The position numbers were made by a program, and so were the translations under genes. From a virus: a stretch of 20,264 bases of DNA. The first letter of the stretch is position 1. The number at the start of each line of letters is the position of its first letter. The notes beneath the pieces were generated by a model. It was not told the origin of the DNA. It made no database searches and saw only the letters and a list, made by a program, of their open reading frames with translations. The stretch is from positions 1 to 20,264 of the IMG/VR virus record IMGVR_UViG_3300028794_000077. The stretch is one strand, 5' to 3'. Below, one piece after another: positions 1-5,681 of this stretch.

Positions 1-102
1 GGCGTTGAACGCCAGCCGCTTGGAACGAAGCCCCGCCACCGTCACGTAGGAGCCACCATTGTCGATCTTCAAAAGAAGATCCTTCCCCTTCTGCGCCACC
101 AT
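1..102 (-). CDS. Phage/GTA major tail protein, TP901-1 family (N-terminal part only)
   Basis: Only the first 34 codons are present; the gene continues past the left edge. The N-terminus MVAQKGKDLLLKID followed by NGGSYVTVAGLRSKR is the usual opening of TP901-1-type major tail (tube) proteins, which polymerise into the tail tube of siphoviruses and RcGTA (g9). The ATG at 102 is preceded by GGAAAGGA, a good ribosome-binding site at normal distance. The gene follows the DUF3168 gene in the conserved order, but a toxin-antitoxin pair and a strong terminator now lie in between, so its transcription must come from read-through or from a promoter not recognised here. Confidence 0.85.
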   Translation of the reverse strand, partial: MVAQKGKDLLLKIDNGGSYVTVAGLRSKRLAFNA

Positions 103-124
103 GTTCCTGTCCTTTCCGAAATGA

Positions 125-153
125 AAAAAGGCGCCCGTGAGGGACGCCTTTTT
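125..153 (-). terminator. Rho-independent terminator after the GNAT toxin gene
   Basis: Arms AAAAAGGCG (125-133) and CGCCTTTTT (145-153) are perfectly complementary, and the 11-base loop can extend the stem with CCC/GGG. On the minus strand the stem is followed by a T run. The structure also has T-rich flanks on the other strand, so it may work in both directions. It lies between the toxin stop and the major tail protein start. Confidence 0.85.
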
Positions 154-177
154 CGAAATAAAAATCTAAGTTGGACT

Positions 178-684
178 TCAAATCGCGGCTTGTAATGACA
201 CCACGATATCCTTCGTTGGCAGGAGCCACGTCCGCTCCAACCCTTTCGCTGCGCGAAACCCGAATTTCGCATAAAAGGCTTCCGCGTCGTCATCCAGCGC
301 ATGAATCATAACTGCACGAAATGCCACAAGTTGGGAGGTCGATATCACCGAGAGCAAGGCATTCTTCAGTAGCGCAAGACCAAGACCTTGTTTTTGATAT
401 TTGCTATCGACCGCCAGACGCGCCAGCAGAGCAACAGGAATTTCCTTGGGCGCCTGATGTCCCTTTACCTGTCTAGGCGCGTTTTCCCGGCTGATCATGC
501 CCGCGCACAGTGAGTGATAGCCAACAACACGATAGTCCGCATCGGCGATGACGAATGTCCGGCTATAACCCTGGTGTTGATTGTAAAGCGCCATTTCCTT
601 CAGGAAAGCGTCCAACGAAGGCTTGCCGCTGTCGAACTCGTCTATTCGGTGATGATCGCCAAGCGGAGCCGGTTTCCGAAACAT
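178..684 (-). CDS. GNAT acetyltransferase toxin (TacT/AtaT-like)
   Basis: The 168-residue protein is a single GNAT domain of the class that pairs with DUF1778 antitoxins; characterised members acetylate aminoacyl-tRNA and stop translation. Seen here: the beta4 stretch PVALLARLAVD at about 83-93, the acetyl-CoA pyrophosphate loop QKQGLG at 97-102, and the C-terminal AEAFYAKFGF with a Tyr near 138 in the position of the catalytic tyrosine of TacT. The length is normal for the family. The gene starts 6 bp after the antitoxin stop, and the GCGGAG of the gap serves as a close ribosome-binding site. A terminator follows directly. No truncation is seen, so it is probably functional. Which tRNA it acts on cannot be told. 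Confidence 0.9.
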   Translation of the reverse strand: MFRKPAPLGDHHRIDEFDSGKPSLDAFLKEMALYNQHQGYSRTFVIADADYRVVGYHSLCAGMISRENAPRQVKGHQAPKEIPVALLARLAVDSKYQKQGLGLALLKNALLSVISTSQLVAFRAVMIHALDDDAEAFYAKFGFRAAKGLERTWLLPTKDIVVSLQAAI

Positions 685-690
685 CTCCGC

Positions 691-966
691 TCAGTCAATC
701 CATTCACGATTTGTCTTGAAGAGTTCAACAAGCCGTGGATTCGCCTTTACAGGCTCCGAAAGCAATGCTTCGACGGCATCGAACACGGTGGCATCAACGC
801 CGATAAATCTCTGGTCGAGCAACTCTTTCTGTGCCGAGTAATACGCCGCCTCGGTCATAAAGGACGTAACGGATTTACCGCAGATGGCTGCAGCGCGCGA
901 TATCACATCGCGCGTCTTTGCATCCATACGCAGATTGATGGTTTCATCTTTTTTAGCAGCGGACAT
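691..966 (-). CDS. DUF1778 ribbon-helix-helix antitoxin (TacA-like)
   Basis: The 91-residue protein starts with an RHH DNA-binding fold (TINLRMDAKTRDVISRAA, about residues 9-26, then a second helix to about 47), followed by a tail that in this family wraps and neutralises the GNAT toxin. The C-terminal LVELFKTNREWID is typical. The ATG at 966 has AAGGAG nine bases upstream. It is cotranscribed with the toxin gene and probably autoregulates from the 167-bp AT-rich gap upstream. The pair is inserted between the DUF3168 and major tail genes, which are adjacent in standard GTA clusters, so it looks like an acquired cassette. Confidence 0.9.
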   Translation of the reverse strand: MSAAKKDETINLRMDAKTRDVISRAAAICGKSVTSFMTEAAYYSAQKELLDQRFIGVDATVFDAVEALLSEPVKANPRLVELFKTNREWID

Positions 967-1133
967 CTGAAATCACTCCTTAACGTCATCTAAGAATGAT
1001 GCAGCAGGTCTGTTCCTAGCAATGCTGACTTCACATATGACGCACGCCGTCACTTAATCATTCGTACAGACATTGTAAATACACATCCATTAAGTTTTGA
1101 TTATGGCCTAGCTGATTTTTAGCGCTCTGCCTT
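967..1133 (-). promoter_or_regulatory. Presumed promoter/operator region of the DUF1778-GNAT operon
   Basis: This gap is clearly more AT-rich than its flanks and must hold the promoter of the toxin-antitoxin operon. An inverted repeat TGACG (1038-1042) / CGTCA (1048-1052) with a 5-base spacer is a possible antitoxin operator. A weak -35/-10 candidate on the minus strand is TTTACA with TTAAGT 16 bases downstream. Neither element is strong enough to be certain. Confidence 0.4.
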
Positions 1134-1532
1134 TCACTCCGTCACCGCCCGAAACACCATGTCCGCCACGTGCCCCTTGGCCTTGGCATCCCGGCCAATC
1201 CGGGTGCGCCGGTGAAGCAGGCTGACCAGCGCATGGCCATCAAGCTCGAGATCGGCGTCATCCAACAGCCCCCGCACACGCGCCGCAATCTCCTGCGCCA
1301 GCCGGTTGCCGCCCTCCGCGGCCAGAACCTGCAGGGTCAGCAGATGCTCCTCGCCCGCCTCGCTCGCGGTTGATGCATCCAGGCTCTCGATCGCCGCGAT
1401 GAAGATGCAGGGCCGGTGCGATCGTGTCTGCGCATGGTCATGAATCCCATCGGCCCCGACCATCGCCGTCAATGCGGCATCGCCTGATAGCGCCGCAAAG
1501 ATCGCCTTCTGCAAGGCGCCGGCCGCGCTCAT
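1134..1532 (-). CDS. DUF3168 family tail-completion protein (GTA g8-like)
   Basis: The 132-residue protein matches the DUF3168 pattern: LQKAIFAALSGDAALTAMVG at the N-terminus, then DHAQTRSHRPCIFI, and a central helix rich in Ala and Leu with EIAARVRGLL. In HK97-type phages and RcGTA this position encodes the tail-terminator/completion protein at the head-tail interface. The start at 1532 is chosen because its ATG overlaps the stop of the head-closure gene (ATGA), implying translational coupling; a longer reading to 1556 would intrude into that gene. It is the last head-side gene before the GNAT toxin-antitoxin cassette. Confidence 0.85.
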   Translation of the reverse strand: MSAAGALQKAIFAALSGDAALTAMVGADGIHDHAQTRSHRPCIFIAAIESLDASTASEAGEEHLLTLQVLAAEGGNRLAQEIAARVRGLLDDADLELDGHALVSLLHRRTRIGRDAKAKGHVADMVFRAVTE

Positions 1533-1855
1533 GGCCGTTCCTCCACGCAGCGGCAAACCACATAGCGCCTTGTCTCGTCCGGATCGTAAAAAGCCCGAAC
1601 CGTAAAAATCCGGCCACCCTTGCGAAATCGCATGCCAGCCTCGATATCGTCGCGAAAACGAATCCAGATGCGATGCGTCACGGTGAACACCGCCGCATCC
1701 GCCCGCTCCTCCTTGGCCATGGCAACAGGCTCGATCCGTGCCCAGAGCGATGCGACGGCGACAAATCCCTGGACGATGCCACCCTGGCCGTCGCCGACAT
1801 CGCTGCGCATCTCCAGATCCAGCCGCGCCGACATCTGCCCGGGGTCGAGAATCAT
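1529..1855 (-). CDS. Phage head closure / head-tail adaptor protein (GTA g7-like)
   Basis: The 108-residue protein has the usual features of the SPP1 gp16 / HK97 head-closure family: MILDPGQMSARLDLEMRSD at the start, a VASLWARIEP stretch in the first third, TVTHRIWIRFRDDIEAG in the middle and FTVRAFYDPDETRRYVVC near the end. These proteins seal the head-tail connector after DNA packaging. The ATG at 1855 lies two bases after the connector stop and overlaps on its far side with the DUF3168 gene. A start at 1876 is possible but would overlap the previous gene by 19 bases without better signals. Confidence 0.87.
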   Translation of the reverse strand: MILDPGQMSARLDLEMRSDVGDGQGGIVQGFVAVASLWARIEPVAMAKEERADAAVFTVTHRIWIRFRDDIEAGMRFRKGGRIFTVRAFYDPDETRRYVVCRCVEERP

Positions 1856-1857
1856 GA

Positions 1858-2427
1858 TCAAAGCCCCCGCCGGCAAAACGGCGCGATCAGCCGGTCGTAT
1901 CCGGCCGGCACCGCCGCCGGTTGATCGTTCGGCTGCACCGCGCCGCGGAACTCGTAGAGCAGCGCCAAATGCAACAGCATCGCCCGCTTCAGCGTGTCCG
2001 GCACATCGGCGCCGGTCGCCCCGAAGCCGGCGGAGAAATCGATCTCGATGCCGTTGATCGTCTGCCCCGGAGCCGGTTGCCGCGGCAGGACGAGGCGCGC
2101 TGGCCGCGCCTGCCCGTCAAGCACGAAACCACTCGCATCGACATCGACCGCAATGCCATCGGCATCGTAAACCGTAACCGCTTCAATCGTTTGCACCGGG
2201 CCTCTGCCAATCTGAATCACCCGGGACAAAGGCCAGTCGTCGAGATAAAGCCGAAACGTCCGGGCGAGAAGCGCCAGCCCCGTTTCCCTCTCGATGTGCT
2301 CGCGCACAGTCCGGATCAGCGATGCGATCAGATCATCCTCGCTGCTGGCGTCGATCCGCAGATGCGCCTTCGTCTCGGCAAGCGTCAGCGGCTCGCCAAT
2401 GGGCGATGTCAGTTCGGTGATGGTCAT
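1858..2427 (-). CDS. gp6-like head-tail connector protein (GTA g6-like)
   Basis: The 189-residue protein starts with the family signature: PIGEPLTLAETKAHLRID, then EDDLIASLIRTVREHIERETGLAL, a helix-rich module that forms the ring under the portal. The middle has LPRQPAPGQTINGIEIDFSAGFG and the end GYDRLIAPFCRRGL, typical of the phiE125 gp8/HK97 gp6 group. The ATG at 2427 has GGAGAC seven to eight bases upstream. The frame is open further upstream, but that part crosses a terminator hairpin and has no family similarity. A terminator separates it from the capsid gene. Confidence 0.87.
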   Translation of the reverse strand: MTITELTSPIGEPLTLAETKAHLRIDASSEDDLIASLIRTVREHIERETGLALLARTFRLYLDDWPLSRVIQIGRGPVQTIEAVTVYDADGIAVDVDASGFVLDGQARPARLVLPRQPAPGQTINGIEIDFSAGFGATGADVPDTLKRAMLLHLALLYEFRGAVQPNDQPAAVPAGYDRLIAPFCRRGL

Positions 2428-2450
2428 GAAAGTCTCCGTCGAAGGACAGG

Positions 2451-2490
2451 AAAAACAGGCGGACGCAGCGGGAGGGGAGCTGCGTCCGCC
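2451..2490 (-). terminator. Terminator/attenuator after the major capsid gene
   Basis: Arms GGCGGACGCAGC (2458-2469) and GCTGCGTCCGCC (2479-2490) are perfectly complementary over 12 bp around a 9-base loop. On the minus strand the stem is followed by TG and five T residues. It lies between the capsid stop and the connector start within one gene string, so it probably reduces rather than blocks downstream transcription, giving more capsid than connector. Confidence 0.8.
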
Positions 2491-2563
2491 CTCGCGCGCA
2501 GCGGCAGGGAAGACCGCCGGCGCGAATGGTCGTACCCCTTGAGAAAGGGCTGCCTTACGCTTT

Positions 2564-3832
2564 TCAAGATGCCGCGAATTTGACCAGCTTGATAGCCTCG
2601 AAATTTTGCACTCCCCCGCCGACACGCTTGGTCGTATAAAAGAGCACATAGGGCTTTGCCGAATAGGGATCGCGCAGCACCCGAACCCCGGTGCGGTCGA
2701 CGACGAGATAGCCGGCGGCGAAATTGCCGAAGGCGATTGCCATGCTGCTTGCTGCGATATCCGGCATGTCCTCGGCCTCGGCGATCGGGAAACCCATCAG
2801 CGAAGCCTGCTGGCCGGCGGCGGCCGGCGGATGCCAGAGGTAATTGCCGTCGGCATCCTTGAACTTGCGGATCTCGGCCTGGACCTTGCGGTTCATCACG
2901 AAGGACGCGTTCTGCCGGTGCCCGGCCTTCAGCGCATAGATCGTGTCGATCAGCGTATCGGACGGGCCGCTCGCCTTGAAGGCGCCGGCAGCCCCCGTGG
3001 CGATGTAACCGATATTGCCCCAGCTCCAGGCGCTTTCGGCCACGTTTGTGTAGCTCAAAAACCCCTTCGGCTTGTTGGTGCCGTCGCCGGTGATAAAGGC
3101 CGTGCCCTCCTGCTCGCCAAAGGCGATGTCGACCTCGGAGGCGATCCAGTTCTCGATATCGACAGCCGCGTCGTCGAGCAGTGCGGCCGTTGCCGCCGGC
3201 ATGGCGTAGAGTTCCATGGTCGGAAAGGACAGTTCGGCCAGCTGCGGTGTCGCCGTCTGCGGCCGGGCCGCCGTTTCCGCCACCCAGCCGGTCGCCATAC
3301 CGGCCAGCGCAAACGGCTTTTTCAGCACCGCCCCCGAAACCTGCCGCACGGTTGCCATGGAGCGGATCGGCGAGACCACCGAAAGCCTGCGGCCGATTTC
3401 CGTGTCCGTCTCGTTCGGCACCAGATAGCCGCCGTCGCTGGCCGAACCGATCGAGAATGCCTTGGCTTCCAGTTCGCGCAGCGCCTGCTCGTCGCCCTTG
3501 CGGATATAGTTTTCGAACGCCGCCTTGTGCTCCATCGCCTCAAGGCTTGTCTCGCCGCTGCGCCCCAGCGCTGGCCGCGCCTTCTTCAGCGCCATCTGGT
3601 CGATCAGCCGCTTCTGCTCGTCCATCGTGCGGGTGATGCGGTCCATCTTGTCGCGGGTGACGACATCGGCCGTCAGCTTGCTTTCCAGCTCGCCCAGCCG
3701 CCGGTCGTTGGTTTCCTTGAATGCCTCGAAGGCGCCCATGAAATCCTCGAAGGCGGCGGTCATCGTCTCCGGGGCCGTCTTGATCTCGGGCGCGACCGTG
3801 ATCTCGGGCGCCACACTGTTGCTATCGGTCAT
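2564..3832 (-). CDS. HK97-fold major capsid protein (GTA g5-like)
   Basis: The 422-residue protein has an N-terminal charged, coiled-coil delta domain (AFEAFKETNDRRLGELESK onward, to about residue 100) that acts as internal scaffold and is removed by the prohead protease, followed by the HK97 fold. Recognisable parts are KKARPALG before the cleavage region, FSIGSASDGGYLVPNE, the E-loop/P-domain segment GWVAETAARPQTATPQL, AFITGDGTNKPKGF and the C-terminal FEAIKLVKF. These closely resemble the RcGTA capsid. APEI-type repeats occur in the first 25 residues. The ATG at 3832 has AAGGA seven bases upstream; a GTG one codon earlier is an equally open alternative. The protease gene lies 16 bp upstream. 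Confidence 0.95.
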   Translation of the reverse strand: MTDSNSVAPEITVAPEIKTAPETMTAAFEDFMGAFEAFKETNDRRLGELESKLTADVVTRDKMDRITRTMDEQKRLIDQMALKKARPALGRSGETSLEAMEHKAAFENYIRKGDEQALRELEAKAFSIGSASDGGYLVPNETDTEIGRRLSVVSPIRSMATVRQVSGAVLKKPFALAGMATGWVAETAARPQTATPQLAELSFPTMELYAMPAATAALLDDAAVDIENWIASEVDIAFGEQEGTAFITGDGTNKPKGFLSYTNVAESAWSWGNIGYIATGAAGAFKASGPSDTLIDTIYALKAGHRQNASFVMNRKVQAEIRKFKDADGNYLWHPPAAAGQQASLMGFPIAEAEDMPDIAASSMAIAFGNFAAGYLVVDRTGVRVLRDPYSAKPYVLFYTTKRVGGGVQNFEAIKLVKFAAS

Positions 3833-3848
3833 CACTTTGTCCTTCGTG

Positions 3849-4406
3849 TCAGAGCTTCATCATCCGGGCCGCCCGCCGCATGGCGCGCACGAGCTCCGTT
3901 TCCTTGTCGCGGAAGAACCGCGCATTCTTGACGTTCGAAACCCGCGCCGATGGCAGCATCGGAAAGGTCACGATCGAGATTTCCCAGAGATCGGCTTCAA
4001 GGATGCGGCGCACGCCGGTCTTGCCGTCGGTCCTGGCCTTGACGGTCTGGAAGCCGATTGACAGCCCATCGAGCGCGCCCGCCTTCATCAGCATGTGCAC
4101 TTCCCTGGCCCGCGCCACGCCGGGCGACAAAAGCCCCTCGACGTAAAGTCCACGCGCGTCCTCGCGGATGGTCTTCCAGGCCCCCAGCGGCTCGCCCGGA
4201 TCGTGCTGGAACAGCATGCGCACGCCGCTCGCGCCACGCCGGGCCAGGGACTGCGCAAAGGCGCCGGGCGCGATCGCGTCCTTGCCGAGATCGACCTCGC
4301 CGAAGACACTGGCATAGCCGGAAAAACGCCCCTCGCCGGTCACCCCGGACAGCGTCAGATTGGCAAACTTCTTCGTTCGCCAGACAGGCAAGCTGTCGGT
4401 CGTCAT
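3849..4406 (-). CDS. HK97 family prohead protease (GTA g4-like)
   Basis: The 185-residue protein belongs to the herpes-assemblin-like prohead proteases (PF04586). Visible family features are FSGYASVFGEVDLGKDAIAP at about 28-47, LFQHDPGEPLG with the likely catalytic His68, GALDGLSIGF with the likely nucleophile Ser116, and LWEISIVTFPM with Glu142 completing the usual triad. It cleaves the capsid delta domain during head maturation. The start at 4406 has GGAGAT at good spacing; the frame is open to 4493, but that part is a low-complexity repeat hairpin and is not coding. Confidence 0.93.
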   Translation of the reverse strand: MTTDSLPVWRTKKFANLTLSGVTGEGRFSGYASVFGEVDLGKDAIAPGAFAQSLARRGASGVRMLFQHDPGEPLGAWKTIREDARGLYVEGLLSPGVARAREVHMLMKAGALDGLSIGFQTVKARTDGKTGVRRILEADLWEISIVTFPMLPSARVSNVKNARFFRDKETELVRAMRRAARMMKL

Positions 4407-4434
4407 GGGATATCTCCGAGATTTGGGGGGGAGA

Positions 4435-4517
4435 AATAGCGAGTAGCGAGGTAGCGAAAAGCGCAGAAAGACCACCACTAGAAAACTATTCACTATTCGC
4501 TATTCACTATTCGCTAT
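4435..4517. repeat. Heptad-repeat inverted hairpin between g3.5-like and protease genes
   Basis: The left arm (4435-4457) repeats a unit close to TAGCGAG and the right arm (4486-4517) repeats units close to TATTCGC and TATTCAC. The two arms are imperfect reverse complements of each other, so the RNA can fold into a long hairpin of variable register. It fills the whole gap between the two genes. Similar short-period repeats are, as I recall, frequent between genes of rhizobia. Its function is unknown. Confidence 0.75.
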
Positions 4518-4519
4518 AC

Positions 4520-4828
4520 TCACTGCTTCCACCGTTCCGCCAAGCGTACAGCCGCGCCGAGCACCCACCAGGCCGAAAGACTGGCGGCCGCCGATCCGGT
4601 CAGCATCACCTCGGCTCCCGACAGGCTGCCGCCGATGCCGAGCCTGGTGACGATCCAGAGGCCCGCCGGGCCACCGAAAATCAGTCCGCAGATCAGGCCG
4701 GTGAAGAAACGCGAGCCTGCCTCACGCTTGCCTTTAGGCAGCATGTAGACGAGCGATACGGCAGCGCCAGCCGCCGAGCCGATACCCTTGGCAGCCCAAA
4801 GGCCCGGGTCATTGCCGAAATCAGCCAT
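4520..4828 (-). CDS. Small membrane protein, DUF6107-like (GTA g3.5 position)
   Basis: The 102-residue protein has about three hydrophobic segments: GSAAGAAVSLVYMLP (about 17-31), FFTGLICGLIFGGPAGLWIV (about 41-60) and AEVMLTGSAAASLSAWWVL (about 72-90), joined by a basic loop PKGKREAGSR. It resembles small proteins annotated DUF6107 in rhizobial phage/GTA clusters, although that name is from memory. It sits between portal and protease, where RcGTA has g3.5. Its exact role is unknown; a membrane or holin-like role is only a guess. The start at 4828 has an AAGGG ribosome-binding site somewhat far upstream. Confidence 0.7.
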   Translation of the reverse strand: MADFGNDPGLWAAKGIGSAAGAAVSLVYMLPKGKREAGSRFFTGLICGLIFGGPAGLWIVTRLGIGGSLSGAEVMLTGSAAASLSAWWVLGAAVRLAERWKQ

Positions 4829-4906
4829 TTATTAAGCCCTTGATGCTATTGTTGGAATTGCGCAAGCATCCTGCAGCCGTCGTCTTCGGCCGCAAGGTGA
4901 GGCACT

Positions 4907-4925
4907 GCCTGACGCGGCGTCAGGC
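4907..4925. repeat. Perfect 9-bp-arm palindrome in the gap before the g3.5-like gene
   Basis: GCCTGACGC (4907-4915), one central base, then GCGTCAGGC (4917-4925). It lies in the 225-bp gap between the ParE-type toxin gene and the small membrane protein gene. No T run follows on either strand, so it is not a normal terminator. A protein-binding site or an RNA hairpin are both possible. Confidence 0.6.
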
Positions 4926-5028
4926 GGAGCACTTCTCTGAATCTTTTGAATCGGTTGCGGTGAGACGTTCAGAAACTGAATCCGCGACTTCATGCGCCGC
5001 TGCAGCAAGCAGGAAAGCTGAATCCGGC

Positions 5029-5055
5029 GATTGTTTCAAATACCTGAAAACAATC
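5029..5055 (-). terminator. Weak hairpin at the end of the ParE-type toxin gene
   Basis: GATTGTTTCA (5029-5038) pairs with TGAAAACAATC (5045-5055) with one bulged base, and it overlaps the toxin stop codon. There is no T run after it, so it may stabilise the 3' end of the toxin-antitoxin mRNA rather than terminate transcription. Confidence 0.4.
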
Positions 5056-5365
5056 AGATATCCTCGAAGTCATCACTCGGGTCGGAGAAAATATCCGGAT
5101 CATGCTGGCGCGCGTGACGTATGACGAGGACGCCGAGAATTCCGTCCAGCACTTCGTAGTCTATGAGATAGGGCGGCACTGAAAAGCGGCGCACCCCTCG
5201 CGGCAGATCCAATGCGTGTCCCGCCAAAGGAAATCGCCGCAGCATCTCCATCGCTTGCCGAAGCTGCTGGATCATCGCCGATGCAGCCCGCTTGTCGAAA
5301 CGAGCAAGATACACCCGCTCGGCTCTCAGGTAAGCCGCAGCATCATCGTAAACGCGCAGCTTCAT
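5054..5365 (-). CDS. RelE/ParE superfamily toxin
   Basis: The 103-residue protein has the compact ParE layout: an N-terminal strand MKLRVYDDAAAYL, a helical hairpin FDKRAASAMIQQLRQAMEMLRRFPLAGHAL (about 24-53), then beta strands with GVRRFSVPPYLIDYEVLDGILGVLVIRHARQ (about 57-87). ParE toxins poison DNA gyrase; RelE relatives cut mRNA. The pairing with a ribbon-helix-helix partner favours ParE, but the target is not proved. The ATG overlaps the antitoxin stop (ATGA), the normal arrangement for coupled toxin synthesis. The C-terminal acidic tail PDIFSDPSDDFEDI extends past the usual end. Confidence 0.88.
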   Translation of the reverse strand: MKLRVYDDAAAYLRAERVYLARFDKRAASAMIQQLRQAMEMLRRFPLAGHALDLPRGVRRFSVPPYLIDYEVLDGILGVLVIRHARQHDPDIFSDPSDDFEDI

Positions 5366-5628
5366 CTAGCCGCATCATCCTTGTTCAAAGTCTCCAGTTC
5401 GTCCAGCAAGTCGTCCATATCCTGAAACTTGCCTTGACGCATGCCTTGGCGGGCCTGCTCAATCTCCAGAATGTCTGCTCCTTCGTTGAGGAGATAATAC
5501 CGCATCGCCCGAACCATCACCCAGCTGCGGGATCGTTCCGCCGTCTTGGCAATGGCCTCGATATCGGCCAATACATCCACCGGCACACGCAGCGCGATCG
5601 GATCGGACAGAACAGGCTTGGTCATCAT
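5362..5628 (-). CDS. Ribbon-helix-helix antitoxin (CopG/ParD-like)
   Basis: The 88-residue protein has an RHH domain at the N-terminus (DPIALRVPVDVLADIEAIAK, then AERSRSWVMVRAMRYYL) and a C-terminal acidic helix (MDDLLDELETL) that would bind the toxin. Two adjacent ATG codons (5628 and 5625) can both start it; AAGGA lies just upstream. A perfect palindrome is found immediately before the start, as expected for autoregulation. The pair stands between portal and the small membrane protein, an interruption of the usual GTA head order. Confidence 0.9.
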   Translation of the reverse strand: MMTKPVLSDPIALRVPVDVLADIEAIAKTAERSRSWVMVRAMRYYLLNEGADILEIEQARQGMRQGKFQDMDDLLDELETLNKDDAAR

Positions 5629-5635
5629 CGCATCC

Positions 5636-5660
5636 TTTTGTTATACGGCGTATAACAAAA
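5636..5660 (-). promoter_or_regulatory. Perfect palindromic operator of the RHH-ParE operon
   Basis: Arms TTTTGTTATAC (5636-5646) and GTATAACAAAA (5650-5660) are exact reverse complements around a 3-base centre, 7 bp before the antitoxin start. On the minus strand TTGCTG followed after 18 bases by TATAAC gives a plausible promoter whose -10 lies inside the palindrome. Binding of the RHH antitoxin here would block its own promoter. If that -10 is used the leader is very short. Confidence 0.8.
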
Positions 5661-5681
5661 TACCAGCAATGGTCCCTTCCC

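Noticed and set aside
2606-3931. 441-codon open frame on the plus strand opposite the capsid gene
   Set aside because: It mirrors the GC-rich codon pattern of the capsid gene, is Arg/His/Gly-rich without any motif and crosses the terminator and protease gene ends.
4907-4925. Rho-independent terminator
   Set aside because: The palindrome is perfect but no T tract follows on either strand.
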